Of a DNA stretch of 64,000 nt, positions 25,575 through 33,795 are shown one piece after another; the first letter of the stretch is position 1; each line of letters starts with the position of its first letter. Location of the stretch: assembly GCA_964565805.1 (NCBI GenBank), contig CAZMGH010000002.1, positions 62,001-126,000 on the forward strand. The letters run 5' to 3'. The notes beneath the pieces were generated by a model. That model did not search any database, was not told the DNA's origin, and was given only the letters and a program-made list of their open reading frames with translations. A program made the position numbers and the translations under genes. This DNA is from Catenibacillus sp964565805 (GTDB lineage: Bacteria; Bacillota; Clostridia; Lachnospirales; Lachnospiraceae).

Positions 25575-25602
25575 TTGACGGAGGACGCAAAAATGGTATG
25601 AT
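25575..25602 (+). promoter_or_regulatory. Promoter of the CmpB-like membrane protein gene
   Basis: TTGACG (25575-25580), 16-bp spacer, TATGAT (25597-25602), 40 bases before the ATG. Confidence 0.6.
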
Positions 25603-25642
25603 GGCTTTAGGATACTTTTTGACGAAAGAGGAATGAGGGATT

Positions 25643-26389
25643 ATGGAAACACGCAAGATGATGAAAGGCCACAAGGTGGCAGCTTTTTGCAAATATTATG
25701 TTCAGCTGCGCCGTCTGGCCCAGGAGCAGGAGATTGAAAATGCGGACAAGCTTAATGACCGGTATTTATATGCTCCGGCCAATCTTATGCCGGAGCGAAA
25801 GTTTATCCAGATCGAACCGCTGTGGTATATGCGCAATTATTCCCTTTTATCTTTAATGCTTCTGTTTTTTATCTTTTCCGGCGTTGGCTGGCTGCGGGAA
25901 GTATGTCTCCATATGGTCAACCATGGAGAGTTTGTCAACCGGGGCTTTCTTCATGGACCATGGCTGCCTATTTACGGCAGCGGCGGCGTTTTGATCCTAA
26001 TCCTGCTAAAAAGGCTCCGTGTCCATCCAGTAAAGGAATTTCTCTCGATGATTCTTTTATGCGGTGTGGTAGAATATATGACCTCATGGGTCCTGGAGGC
26101 AGTCACCGGAGGAAAACGGTGGTGGGATTATACCGGGTATTTTCTAAACTTAAACGGAAGGATATGCGCGGAAGGACTTTTGATCTTTGGCATTGGGGGA
26201 ATGATTATTGTCTATGGCATCGCTCCTTTATTAGACAGTTTCCTTCGCCGTTTCAGCACCCGGCTGCTCCTTCCCATATGTCTGGTCCTGCTGTGTCTGT
26301 TTTTAGGAGACATGGCCTATTCGGCAGTTGTTCCCAACACAGGGAAAGGGGTAACAGCGCCGGGCCGGACGCATACCTCTGTGCCGTGA
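25643..26389 (+). CDS. Putative ABC transporter permease (CmpB/DUF1113 type)
   Basis: A 248-residue membrane protein of the ABC_trans_CmpB family. A charged soluble stretch of about 60 residues is followed by four to five membrane helices. Family segments are REVCLHMVNHGEFVNRGFLHGPW with LPIYGSGGVLILILL and CGVVEYMTSWVLE, and GRICAEGLLIFGIGG. The family name is historical: no ATP-binding partner is encoded nearby, and the role is not established. The amino-terminal extension before the first helix is longer than in some relatives. The stop is within the leader of the next, decayed gene. Confidence 0.8.
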   Translation: METRKMMKGHKVAAFCKYYVQLRRLAQEQEIENADKLNDRYLYAPANLMPERKFIQIEPLWYMRNYSLLSLMLLFFIFSGVGWLREVCLHMVNHGEFVNRGFLHGPWLPIYGSGGVLILILLKRLRVHPVKEFLSMILLCGVVEYMTSWVLEAVTGGKRWWDYTGYFLNLNGRICAEGLLIFGIGGMIIVYGIAPLLDSFLRRFSTRLLLPICLVLLCLFLGDMAYSAVVPNTGKGVTAPGRTHTSVP

Positions 26390-26400
26390 AGGGCACGGCA
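26382..26400 (+). promoter_or_regulatory. Leader hairpin upstream of the decayed phosphoesterase (copy 3)
   Basis: TGCCGTG (26382-26388), loop AAGGG, CACGGCA (26394-26400); preceded by GCATACCTCTG and followed by TTGAAAGGATG, the ribosome site of the gene at 26425. Its left arm overlaps the last codons of the upstream membrane protein gene. Confidence 0.55.
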
Positions 26401-26424
26401 GAAAAATTGAAAGGATGATCGTTT

Positions 26425-27278
26425 ATGTTGGCCATTTATTTGGCGCCTTTATATCTTTTGGCATGTATTTATGTGGTCCGGTGGCTGATCCTCTGGCTTA
26501 GCGCCTGCCATGGCATTTTTAAGAGAAAGGCCTGTCGGGGAGCGATGGTTGTTGTCTATACATTTTTAGCCCTCTGTCCATTCCTGCCGGGTTTCTCTTA
26601 GGCTCAAAGGGAATTGGACGGTGGGTAAATCAAATAGGAAATATTTGGTTTGGGGCCTTTGCCTACATACTCTTAGTGCTTATTGTGGCGGATCTGATCC
26701 GTCGGATCCTTGGACGTATGAAGCGGGTGGATTCCCGATGGATCAAAAGCCGGGGAGCGCTGGTCAGAGGCGGACGGATCTGTCTATGCGCCATTCTCCT
26801 TATCTGTGTTTACGGTTTTATTAACGCAAAAATATAACTATGATGCCCTGGAGGATCCCCAGGAGCTGATCCGGATTTTACAGGGGATTCAAAGCACCTA
26901 CAGGGTATATGCCTGCTATGGGAATCATGATGTGGCGGAGCCTATCCTGGCCGGGGAATCCAGACCCGTATGTCACCGGAGGAGATCACCCGGGATATGG
27001 ACATGGATAAGCCGGTGATTGTTATAGATCATGAGCCCAAGGAACTGGATGCTTTAGCCCAGGCAGGAGTGGATCTGGATCTGGCGGGACATACTCATGA
27101 TGGACAAATGTTTCCGGCCAATCTCCTTATGAAATTTTTGTGGGAAAACCCCTGCGGCTACCTGGAAAAGGATCAGATGCACAGTATTGTCACTTCCGGC
27201 ACAGGTCTGTTTGGCCCCAATATGCGGGTAGGAACCCGGGCGGAAATATGTACGATTACTGTGGAATTTCAGCCTTAG
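26425..27278 (+). pseudogene. Decayed membrane-anchored metallophosphoesterase
   Basis: Fragments of a metallophosphoesterase scattered in different frames. 26425-26601 encodes membrane helices (MLAIYLAPLYLLACIYVV) and ends at TAG; shifting frame at about 26595 restores LGSKGIGRWVNQ and further helices to a stop at 26837. The next segment (from about 26830) gives YDALEDPQELIRILQG and GNHDVAEPILAG, then from 26957 MSPEEITRD, ELDALAQAGVDLDLAGHTHDGQM and the family's end. The amino-terminal metal motifs (DxH, GDxxD) and about 85 residues after GNHD are missing. So at least one frameshift and two internal deletions are seen. A ribosome site and leader remain. Confidence 0.8.
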
Positions 27279-27646
27279 GCGGACCGTTCAGCCGACTGAA
27301 CGGTTACATGAAATTTAATATTTACCGGGTCCTGGTGGGGGCTGATGTAAAGCTTGCAACTTTAAATAATCGGATCTATTTTTCCTTTTACAGTTCCATG
27401 CTTGCAGGATGTGTGCTCTACCTTCGGATTGGTTTCTTTCTGAAAAAGAAAGTTAAGGCGGTTATACCATAGAAGGATAAGGCTGCAAATAAGGACGTTT
27501 TTTTTGGCGAATTATGTTCTTTATTTTTGCGGCTGTATTGACTATAATAAAGGTATCAATTAAATTTACTGTTCCCCGGGCGCAGGCGGCTTAAGACCGG
27601 ACAGAGCCGGGAGGACTGTAAAAATCAACGGATAAGGAGTTTTAGT

Positions 27647-28474
27647 ATGAAGGTATTAGATGCAGGATTTGTAAAGGGATTTATTCGCATGGCCAACGAT
27701 GGCTGGGAGCAGGGATGGCATGAAAGAAACGGCGGAAATCTTACATACCGCATTAAAAAAGAGGAAATCGAATCTGTACGTGAGGAGTTAAAAACTGATG
27801 GCGAGTGGAAGCCGATCGGCACATCTGTTCCAAAGCTTGGCGGCGAATATTTCCTTGTTACCGGAAGCGGCAAGTATTTCCGCAACGTGATCCTGGATCC
27901 GGAAGACACCACAGCGATCATCGAGCTGGATGAAAAAGGTGAAAATTACCGGATCTGCTGGGGACTTGTTAATGGGGGAAGACCGACCAGTGAGCTTCCG
28001 TCTCATCTGATGAACCATGAAGTAAAGATGATCGCATCCGGCGGAAAGCACAGAGTTATTTATCATGCCCATACCACAAACGTGATTGCCCTGACCTTCG
28101 TTCTTCCATTAAAGGACGAGGTGTTTACAAGAGAACTGTGGGAAATGGCAACAGAGTGTCCGGTAGTTTTCCCTGACGGAATCGGCGTTGTAGGCTGGAT
28201 GGTCCCTGGCGGAAGAGATATTGCTGTGGCAACCAGTGAGCTGATGAAAAAGTACGATGTAGCTATTTGGGCTCATCACGGCATGTTCTGCTCCGGGGAA
28301 GATTTTGATCTGACTTTTGGTCTGATGCATACTGTAGAAAAGTCTGCTGAGATTCTGGTGAAGATGCTGTCCATGCGTCCGGACAAGCTTCAGACCATCA
28401 CACCTGAGAATTTCAGAAATCTGGCAAAAGACTTTAACGTAACACTTCCGGAACGCTTCTTATACGAAAAATAA
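27647..28474 (+). CDS. rhaD: Rhamnulose-1-phosphate aldolase
   Basis: A 275-residue class II aldolase of the RhaD family; it splits L-rhamnulose 1-phosphate into dihydroxyacetone phosphate and L-lactaldehyde. Seen: GWHERNGGNLTYR, the zinc-binding HAHTTN pair with WAHHGMFCSG, and the ending LPERFLYEK. AAGGAG precedes the ATG. No rhamnose isomerase or rhamnulokinase is next to it; a lactaldehyde reductase gene, which would use its product, lies 10 kb away. A clear terminator follows. Between the pseudogene and this gene (27279-27646) only a small inverted repeat at 27283-27304 is seen. Confidence 0.93.
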   Translation: MKVLDAGFVKGFIRMANDGWEQGWHERNGGNLTYRIKKEEIESVREELKTDGEWKPIGTSVPKLGGEYFLVTGSGKYFRNVILDPEDTTAIIELDEKGENYRICWGLVNGGRPTSELPSHLMNHEVKMIASGGKHRVIYHAHTTNVIALTFVLPLKDEVFTRELWEMATECPVVFPDGIGVVGWMVPGGRDIAVATSELMKKYDVAIWAHHGMFCSGEDFDLTFGLMHTVEKSAEILVKMLSMRPDKLQTITPENFRNLAKDFNVTLPERFLYEK

Positions 28475-28483
28475 TTGACAGCG

Positions 28484-28526
28484 GCGCCTTAAGGCTTCTT
28501 AAAAATAGCCTTAAGGCGCTGTTTTT
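28484..28526 (+). terminator. Intrinsic terminator after rhaD
   Basis: Perfect 13-bp arms GCGCCTTAAGGCT (28484-28496) and AGCCTTAAGGCGC (28507-28519), then TGTTTTT. Confidence 0.9.
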
Positions 28527-28578
28527 AGCTTAAAAATATTTTTTTCTTTTAGTCCTTAATTTTTTTTGAAATCAGAAC

Positions 28579-28974
28579 CTATTTTTCCACTGTTTTTTTC
28601 AAGTCTTCCACATAGGCTTTCTGCCAGCGCTTTGTTAAAAAGCCTGCAAAGGGTTTCATGTACCACTTTGCCGTTATATCTGCGGTAAAATCCAGGGTTG
28701 TTCCCTGGCCCTCTGAAGAAAAGAGCATGATCCACCGTCCTTTCATATGTTTTCCTTCCATACTCAGCTCATAGCGGCGGCAGGTTTCCCTTCCGGTGAT
28801 GCGAAATGTAGTCATCTTTCCTTTTTTTGTGTGCTCCACGTATTTTTTTCCGCTTTTTATGATCTCGATTTGGTCAATGTTCCTGCGCCAGGAATAGTTG
28901 GTCAGTGAAACCACCGTCTGCCATACCTTTTGAACGGGACACTGAAATGATGCTTTAATGTTGACGGATGCCAT
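28579..28974 (-). CDS. SRPBCC family protein
   Basis: A 131-residue START/Bet v1-like (SRPBCC) protein with a hydrophobic cavity. It opens MASVNIKASFQCPVQKVWQTV, with the usual helix-grip pattern, and ends in a long helix (FAGFLTKRWQKAYVEDLKKTVEK). An AAGGAGG site on the minus strand at 28984-28990 supports the ATG. Members bind lipids or polyketide-like ligands, but no specific function can be assigned here. No operon partner is present. Confidence 0.82.
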   Translation of the reverse strand: MASVNIKASFQCPVQKVWQTVVSLTNYSWRRNIDQIEIIKSGKKYVEHTKKGKMTTFRITGRETCRRYELSMEGKHMKGRWIMLFSSEGQGTTLDFTADITAKWYMKPFAGFLTKRWQKAYVEDLKKTVEK

Positions 28975-29186
28975 TAAAGGACAGACCTCCTTTGTAAAAA
29001 TTTCTTTTATTTTAATTAAGCCATACAGCTGGCTTAATTATATCATAGCGCAGCCAATGGCTGCAATCAAAGAAAAGGTTGAAAATTTTTCTGCCAGCAG
29101 GTATACTATCCAGCAGCTATAGGATAACGAGGGCGTCTCGCGCATAACTTAGCGGGACGGCGCCGAATGTTGTAACGGAGGTTTGT

Positions 29187-30140
29187 ATGGAATACTATTT
29201 CGCCCCATTAGAGGGGATTACCAATCATATTTTCCGGAGGATCCATAAAAAACATTTCCCTGGAATAAGTAAATATTTTGCTCCATTTATTTCTCCCAAT
29301 CAGAGCAAAAAGGTGATGACCCGGGAAATGAGGGATCTTTTGCCTGAAAATAATGAGGAACTTGTCCTTGTGCCTCAGATTTTGACCAACAATGCCCAGG
29401 ACTTTATAAATACTGGCAAAAAGCTGAAGCAGCTGGGCTATACAGAGATAAACCTGAACCTGGGGTGTCCTTCAGGGACTGTGGTGGCTAAAAATAAGGG
29501 TTCCGGATTTCTTGCGTTTCCCGAAGATCTGGATCATTTTTTGGAAGACATCTATAGTGGCTCAGATATGAAGATTTCTGTGAAAACCCGTCTTGGAAAG
29601 ACTCAGGGAGATGAATTTTACCGGCTTTTGGAAATTTATAATAAATATCCCATGGAGGAACTGATCATCCATCCAAGAGTCCAGGAAGATTATTATAAAA
29701 ATCATCCTAAAATGGAATACTTTGACTACAGCCTTAAACACAGCAAAAATGTCCTGTGCTATAATGGGGATCTGTTTACCTGTCAGGCATGTGAAGCTTT
29801 TGCCGGAAAATATCCTCAGGTAGACCGGATCATGGCCGGACGGGGTCTTTTAATGGATCCGGGAATGATATGGAAGCGGATACTTAAATCCCGGGGAGAG
29901 GATCCGGCGGCCTGCCAGGATCAGTGGAAAGATCGGATCATAGCTTTTCACAATGATCTGTATGAAGCTTATCAGCAGGCCGTGAGCGGGGAGCGGAATG
30001 TGCTGTTTAAGATGAAAGAACTATGGATCTATTTGATCCACAGCTTTCCGGGAAATGAAAAAAATCTGAAAAAAATCAAAAAAGCTCTTCACCTGGCCGA
30101 CTATGAAGCAGCGGTGGACCGGATCTTCCAGGGATCATAA
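29187..30140 (+). CDS. tRNA-dihydrouridine synthase family protein
   Basis: A 317-residue FMN-dependent tRNA dihydrouridine synthase. Seen: MEYYFAPLEGITNHIFRRIH at the start, NLGCPSGTVVAKNKGSG with the catalytic Cys, KTRLG, and IIHPRVQEDYYKN, GDLFT, IMAGRGLLMDPGMIW in the flavin region. It is unlike the DusB usual in this position in Firmicutes genomes and belongs to a divergent branch, so the target uridine is not known. TAACGGAGG supports the ATG. Upstream, a short hairpin (CGTCTCGC and GCGGGACG) lies just before the ribosome site. Confidence 0.88.
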   Translation: MEYYFAPLEGITNHIFRRIHKKHFPGISKYFAPFISPNQSKKVMTREMRDLLPENNEELVLVPQILTNNAQDFINTGKKLKQLGYTEINLNLGCPSGTVVAKNKGSGFLAFPEDLDHFLEDIYSGSDMKISVKTRLGKTQGDEFYRLLEIYNKYPMEELIIHPRVQEDYYKNHPKMEYFDYSLKHSKNVLCYNGDLFTCQACEAFAGKYPQVDRIMAGRGLLMDPGMIWKRILKSRGEDPAACQDQWKDRIIAFHNDLYEAYQQAVSGERNVLFKMKELWIYLIHSFPGNEKNLKKIKKALHLADYEAAVDRIFQGS

Positions 30141-30211
30141 AAACCGGGGGGTTCGCCGCTGCAAAAGACTTCCGGCGCCTTAAGAACCGGGAAGTCTTTT
30201 GCGCCGGTTTT
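30140..30211. terminator. Bidirectional terminator between dus and lacI genes
   Basis: Long stem with 13-bp inner arms GCAAAAGACTTCC (30161-30173) and GGAAGTCTTTTGC (30190-30202) plus an outer AAAACCGG and CCGGTTTT pair. The convergent genes on either side end at its edges. Confidence 0.8.
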
Positions 30212-31242
30212 CAGGCGCCTGGGCGCTTGCTTCTGGGAACAGAATTTCTCTTTACTAAAGATGTGGAAACCTCCGTTTTTAAAGGCGGCTGACCGGGATT
30301 GCGGATCAGGGAGATCAGACGGCTGGCCGCGGTTTCTCCCATGTACTTCTTGGGAACATGGACAGTAGTCAGGTTTGGCTCGATCACACTGCTGATAGGC
30401 TGATTGTCAAAGCCGATCACCGCTATATCCTCGGGTATGCGCAGCCTGTGCTCCTTGAAGGCCTTAATGGCCCCTACGGCGATCAGATCGTTATCGGCAA
30501 AGTAGCAGGAGGCCAAAGGTTCGCTGCTCTTTAGGATCTCCATCATGTCCGCGTAAGCTCCGTCTACAGATGGGGTCAGGTCATGGACAATGGACTGGGA
30601 GGCAGACATGCCGGCGCTGCGGATGGCCTTGTAAAAACCGGCAGACCGCTGGGAAAAGTTATAAATATCATAGGCAGACCGAAGGTAGCCGGGTTGTTGG
30701 CTGCACTTTTGGATCAGGTAAGAAGTGGCCATATATGCTCCCTGAACATTATTGATCAGTACGCTGTCACAGGCAATGGATTCAAAATAAGTATCCAAAA
30801 GGACTAAGGGGAAGGGCAGCTTTAAAAATGGCTTCAAATCCCGGTCCGTCATCTCGGTGCCAAGAAGGATCATGCCGCAGCAGTCTGAACCTCGCATATC
30901 TTCCAACTGTCTTTGGATCACATCATCATCTTCATAAATATAGTTCACCTTCAGATTGTAGTCCTTATTTTTACATTCCAGGGAAATGCCCTCTGAAATC
31001 TGTGAAAAAAACGGTGTATCTGTCACCACAGCCCCATGTTTTTTATAAATGACCAGGTAGATCGATCCGGGGACCGGATGTTTTTCAGAAATCCTGGAAA
31101 AATCATAACCGTATTTTTCTGCTGTATCAAAAACAAGACGCCGGGTCGCGGTGCTGACGCCGGGTTTATGGTTTAAGGCCATGGACACAGCGGCAGGAGA
31201 AAGATTCAGTTTTTTTGCCAGCTCCTTTGCAGTAATACCCAT
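30211..31242 (-). CDS. LacI family transcriptional regulator
   Basis: A 343-residue repressor. The amino-terminal helix-turn-helix and hinge read MGITAKELAKKLNLSPAAVSMALNHKPGVS; a periplasmic-binding-protein-like sugar domain follows and ends with IRNPGQPPLKTEVSTSLVKRNS. It is divergent from the sugar isomerase operon, which it probably controls. The ATG at 31242 is better spaced from the AAAGGG site than the GTG at 31251. The short linker between start and HTH is normal. Effector is likely a sugar or sugar phosphate of the neighbouring pathway. Confidence 0.9.
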   Translation of the reverse strand: MGITAKELAKKLNLSPAAVSMALNHKPGVSTATRRLVFDTAEKYGYDFSRISEKHPVPGSIYLVIYKKHGAVVTDTPFFSQISEGISLECKNKDYNLKVNYIYEDDDVIQRQLEDMRGSDCCGMILLGTEMTDRDLKPFLKLPFPLVLLDTYFESIACDSVLINNVQGAYMATSYLIQKCSQQPGYLRSAYDIYNFSQRSAGFYKAIRSAGMSASQSIVHDLTPSVDGAYADMMEILKSSEPLASCYFADNDLIAVGAIKAFKEHRLRIPEDIAVIGFDNQPISSVIEPNLTTVHVPKKYMGETAASRLISLIRNPGQPPLKTEVSTSLVKRNSVPRSKRPGA

Positions 31243-31321
31243 CACATCCACCCTTTCTTTCGTTCATAGTATCATCGGTTCGTGTTCTTATAAAATCCTT
31301 TGAGACATTTTTCTAATATAC

Positions 31322-31350
31322 AGTATGCCTGATTTGATTTGTAAAATCAA
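31322..31350 (-). promoter_or_regulatory. Probable lacI promoter
   Basis: On the minus strand, TTGATT (31350-31345), 17-bp spacer, CATACT (31327-31322). Its -35 box touches the first AT-rich tandem repeat. Confidence 0.4.
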
Positions 31351-31372
31351 TAATTAAGTTAATAATTAAGTT
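31349..31372 (+). repeat. Tandem 12-bp repeat in the operon control region
   Basis: AATAATTAAGTT occurs twice in direct succession (31349-31360 and 31361-31372), followed by an inverted relative near 31380 (ACTTAATATT) and a TATAAT at 31388-31393. It lies between the divergent lacI and isomerase genes and may bind a regulator. Confidence 0.5.
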
Positions 31373-31529
31373 AGATTTACTTAATATTATAATGAAATTA
31401 AGCTGAATTAGGGATATACTTAATTCGGACATTAGATAGAACGCACAAATAAATCACAAAACGAAAAATAAATTCATGCATTTCGTTTATGTTTTAAAGG
31501 GAAATTCTATTTCCCGGAAAGGAGCTAAC

Positions 31530-32930
31530 ATGAAGAAAATTAAGTTGGGCTATGCACCTACAAGAAGAAGCATTTTCAGCGCGCCGGATGCCATTAAGTT
31601 CCGGGGGCTGACAGCCGACCGGTTAAAAGAACTGGGCGTGGATTTTGTAGACATTACAGACATTAATGAAGAGGGACTTCTTTACGATGATAATGATGTG
31701 GACAAGATCGTTGCAAAGTTTAAAGCCGAAGGAGTAGATGGCCTGCTTTTGGCTCACTGTAATTTTGGTACAGAATTTGTCTGTGCCCGTTTGGCTAAAA
31801 AGCTGGGTGTTCCGGTGCTTTTATGGGGACCGTTAGATGAGCGCCCGGATGAAAACGGCGTGCGTCTTCGCGATACCCAGTGCGGACTGTTTGCTACAGG
31901 CAAGGTGCTCCGCCGGTTCAGAGTTCCTTTTACATATCTGACCAACTGCCGTTTAAATGATCCGGTATTTGAGCGGGGCGTTAAGGATTTCCTTGCCGTA
32001 TGTAATGTCGTTAAGACCTTTAAAAATATCCGTATCCTTCAGATTTCCACCCGTCCTTTTGAATTTTGGACCACCATGTGCAACGAAGGAGAGCTTTTGG
32101 AAAAATTTAATATTCAGCTTTCCCCCATCCCTATGACTGAGCTGACCCAGCAAATCAAGACGGTGAAGAAAGATGCTGACCGTATGGCGAAGATGATGGC
32201 TTACATCGGCGAAACTATGGAAATTAAGATCAAGGAAAATGAAACCGAAATGGTGGCGGCCCTTGCCCTGGCTATGGAAGATCTTGTGGCTAAGTACGGA
32301 TGTCAGGCCGCTGCGATCCAGTGCTGGAACGCGCTTCAGACAGAAATCGGCATTATGCCCTGCGCGGCAAACGCCATCTTAAATGAGCAGGGTATCCCGG
32401 TAGTATGCGAGACAGATATTCACGGAGCAATTACCGCTCTTATGGTGGAAGCCGCCGGTATGGGCGAGAAGCGCAGCTTCTTTGCAGACTGGACCATCCG
32501 TCATCCGGATATTGAAAACGGTGAGCTCCTTCAGCACTGCGGCCCATGGCCTGTGTCTGTAGCTAAGGAAAAACCACAGCTGACCTATCCGTTGGCCTTT
32601 GATCATCCGGGCAGCCTGACCGCTGAGGCAAAGCATGGAGACGTGACGCTCTGCCGCTTTGACGGAGATAACGGGGAATATTCCCTTCTTCTTGGAACCG
32701 CCAAGGGGGTAGACGGCCCAACATGTATGGGAACCTACCTTTGGGTTGAAGTGGAAAATATTAAACGCCTGGAAGCAAAGATCGTAGAAGGCCCATATAT
32801 CCATCACTGCGTCGGCATCCATAAAAATGTTGTGCCTGTTTTGTATGAGGCATGTAAATATATCGGGGTAAAACCGGATTTCTATGATCCTATTGAAGAG
32901 GATGTAAAGGCATATCTCCGGGGCGAATGA
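31530..32930 (+). CDS. L-fucose/arabinose isomerase-like protein
   Basis: A 466-residue sugar isomerase of the fucose/arabinose isomerase-like family (COG2407). It opens MKKIKLGYAPTRRSIFSAPDA and contains the family segments HCNFGTEFVCARLAKKLGVPVLLWGPLDER, RFRVPFTYLTNCR and the later CNFxT-type metal/sugar pocket. It should interconvert an aldose and its ketose; the substrate is not fixed by sequence. AAAGGAG precedes the ATG at 31530; the extra 18 upstream codons are unlike the family. First gene of a transketolase/kinase operon, controlled by the divergent LacI protein. Confidence 0.85.
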   Translation: MKKIKLGYAPTRRSIFSAPDAIKFRGLTADRLKELGVDFVDITDINEEGLLYDDNDVDKIVAKFKAEGVDGLLLAHCNFGTEFVCARLAKKLGVPVLLWGPLDERPDENGVRLRDTQCGLFATGKVLRRFRVPFTYLTNCRLNDPVFERGVKDFLAVCNVVKTFKNIRILQISTRPFEFWTTMCNEGELLEKFNIQLSPIPMTELTQQIKTVKKDADRMAKMMAYIGETMEIKIKENETEMVAALALAMEDLVAKYGCQAAAIQCWNALQTEIGIMPCAANAILNEQGIPVVCETDIHGAITALMVEAAGMGEKRSFFADWTIRHPDIENGELLQHCGPWPVSVAKEKPQLTYPLAFDHPGSLTAEAKHGDVTLCRFDGDNGEYSLLLGTAKGVDGPTCMGTYLWVEVENIKRLEAKIVEGPYIHHCVGIHKNVVPVLYEACKYIGVKPDFYDPIEEDVKAYLRGE

Positions 32931-32967
32931 TCCGCGGGGGGATGTAAACGGAAGGGAAGTGCAGGAT

Positions 32968-33795
32968 ATGAATTTAAACGCATTGGCATATGAGTTAAGA
33001 CAAGATGTTGTAGATATTATCATGGCCGGGAAGAGCGGACATATCGGCGGCGATATGAGCGTTATGGAGGTTCTTGTAGAGCTTTATTTTGATCAGATGA
33101 ACGTTGGTCCGGATATGGCAGATGATGAAGACCGGGATCTGTTTGTATTAAGCAAGGGCCATTCCATGGAGGCATATTACGCTGTCCTGGCTAAAAAAGG
33201 TTTCCTGGACAAAGAAGATATTCTTGCCCGTTTCAGCAAGTTTGGTTCTCCTTATATTGGCCATCCCAACAATAAGCTTTCCGGCATTGAGATGAACTCC
33301 GGTTCTCTTGGCCACGGGCTTCCGGTTTGCGTAGGCATGGCTCTGGCGGCAAAAATGGACGGAAAGTCCCGCCGGGTTTATGTGGTCATGGGTGACGGCG
33401 AGCTGGCTGAAGGCTCTGTATGGGAAGGGGCTATGGCAGCGCACCAGTACAAGCTGGATAACTTATGCGCTGTTGTAGACCGGAACCGTCTCCAGATTTC
33501 CGGAAATACAGAAGACGTTATGGGTCATGATGATCTTCATGAACGGTTCAGAAGTTTTGGCTGGCATGTCATTGATGTGGCAGACGGAAATGACATTGGT
33601 CAGCTCCACGCTGCCTTTGAAGAGGCAAAGACCATTAAGGGACAGCCGACAGTGCTTATTGCCAATACAGTGAAGGGCAAAGGCTCATCCATTATGGAAA
33701 ATAAAGCCGCATGGCATCACAAAGTTCCTACCCAGGAAGAGTATGATACGATCATGAAAGATCTTAAAGCAGCAAAGGAGGCATTGGAAGCATGA
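32968..33795 (+). CDS. Transketolase, N-terminal subunit
   Basis: A 275-residue TPP-binding half of a split transketolase. Seen: SGHIGGDMSVMEVLVELYF, LSKGHSMEAYYAVL, GSLGHGLPVCVG and the TPP motif beginning GDGELAEGSVWEG near residue 141 and ending DRNRLQ. It forms an alpha2beta2-like complex with the next protein. The ATG at 32968 was preferred; a GTG at 32959 adds three residues and cannot be excluded, since both ribosome sites are imperfect. Overlaps the next gene by four bases. A similar split enzyme (AptA/AptB) is known in D-apiose use. Confidence 0.9.
   Translation: MNLNALAYELRQDVVDIIMAGKSGHIGGDMSVMEVLVELYFDQMNVGPDMADDEDRDLFVLSKGHSMEAYYAVLAKKGFLDKEDILARFSKFGSPYIGHPNNKLSGIEMNSGSLGHGLPVCVGMALAAKMDGKSRRVYVVMGDGELAEGSVWEGAMAAHQYKLDNLCAVVDRNRLQISGNTEDVMGHDDLHERFRSFGWHVIDVADGNDIGQLHAAFEEAKTIKGQPTVLIANTVKGKGSSIMENKAAWHHKVPTQEEYDTIMKDLKAAKEALEA

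Noticed and set aside
27307..27472. A 54-codon frame beginning MKFNIYRVLVGADV
   Set aside because: No ribosome site and no recognised similarity; it follows a decayed gene and may be chance.
27538..27548. Promoter formed by TTGACT and TATAAT before rhaD
   Set aside because: The two boxes almost overlap, so the spacing is wrong; no good -35 box pairs with this TATAAT.
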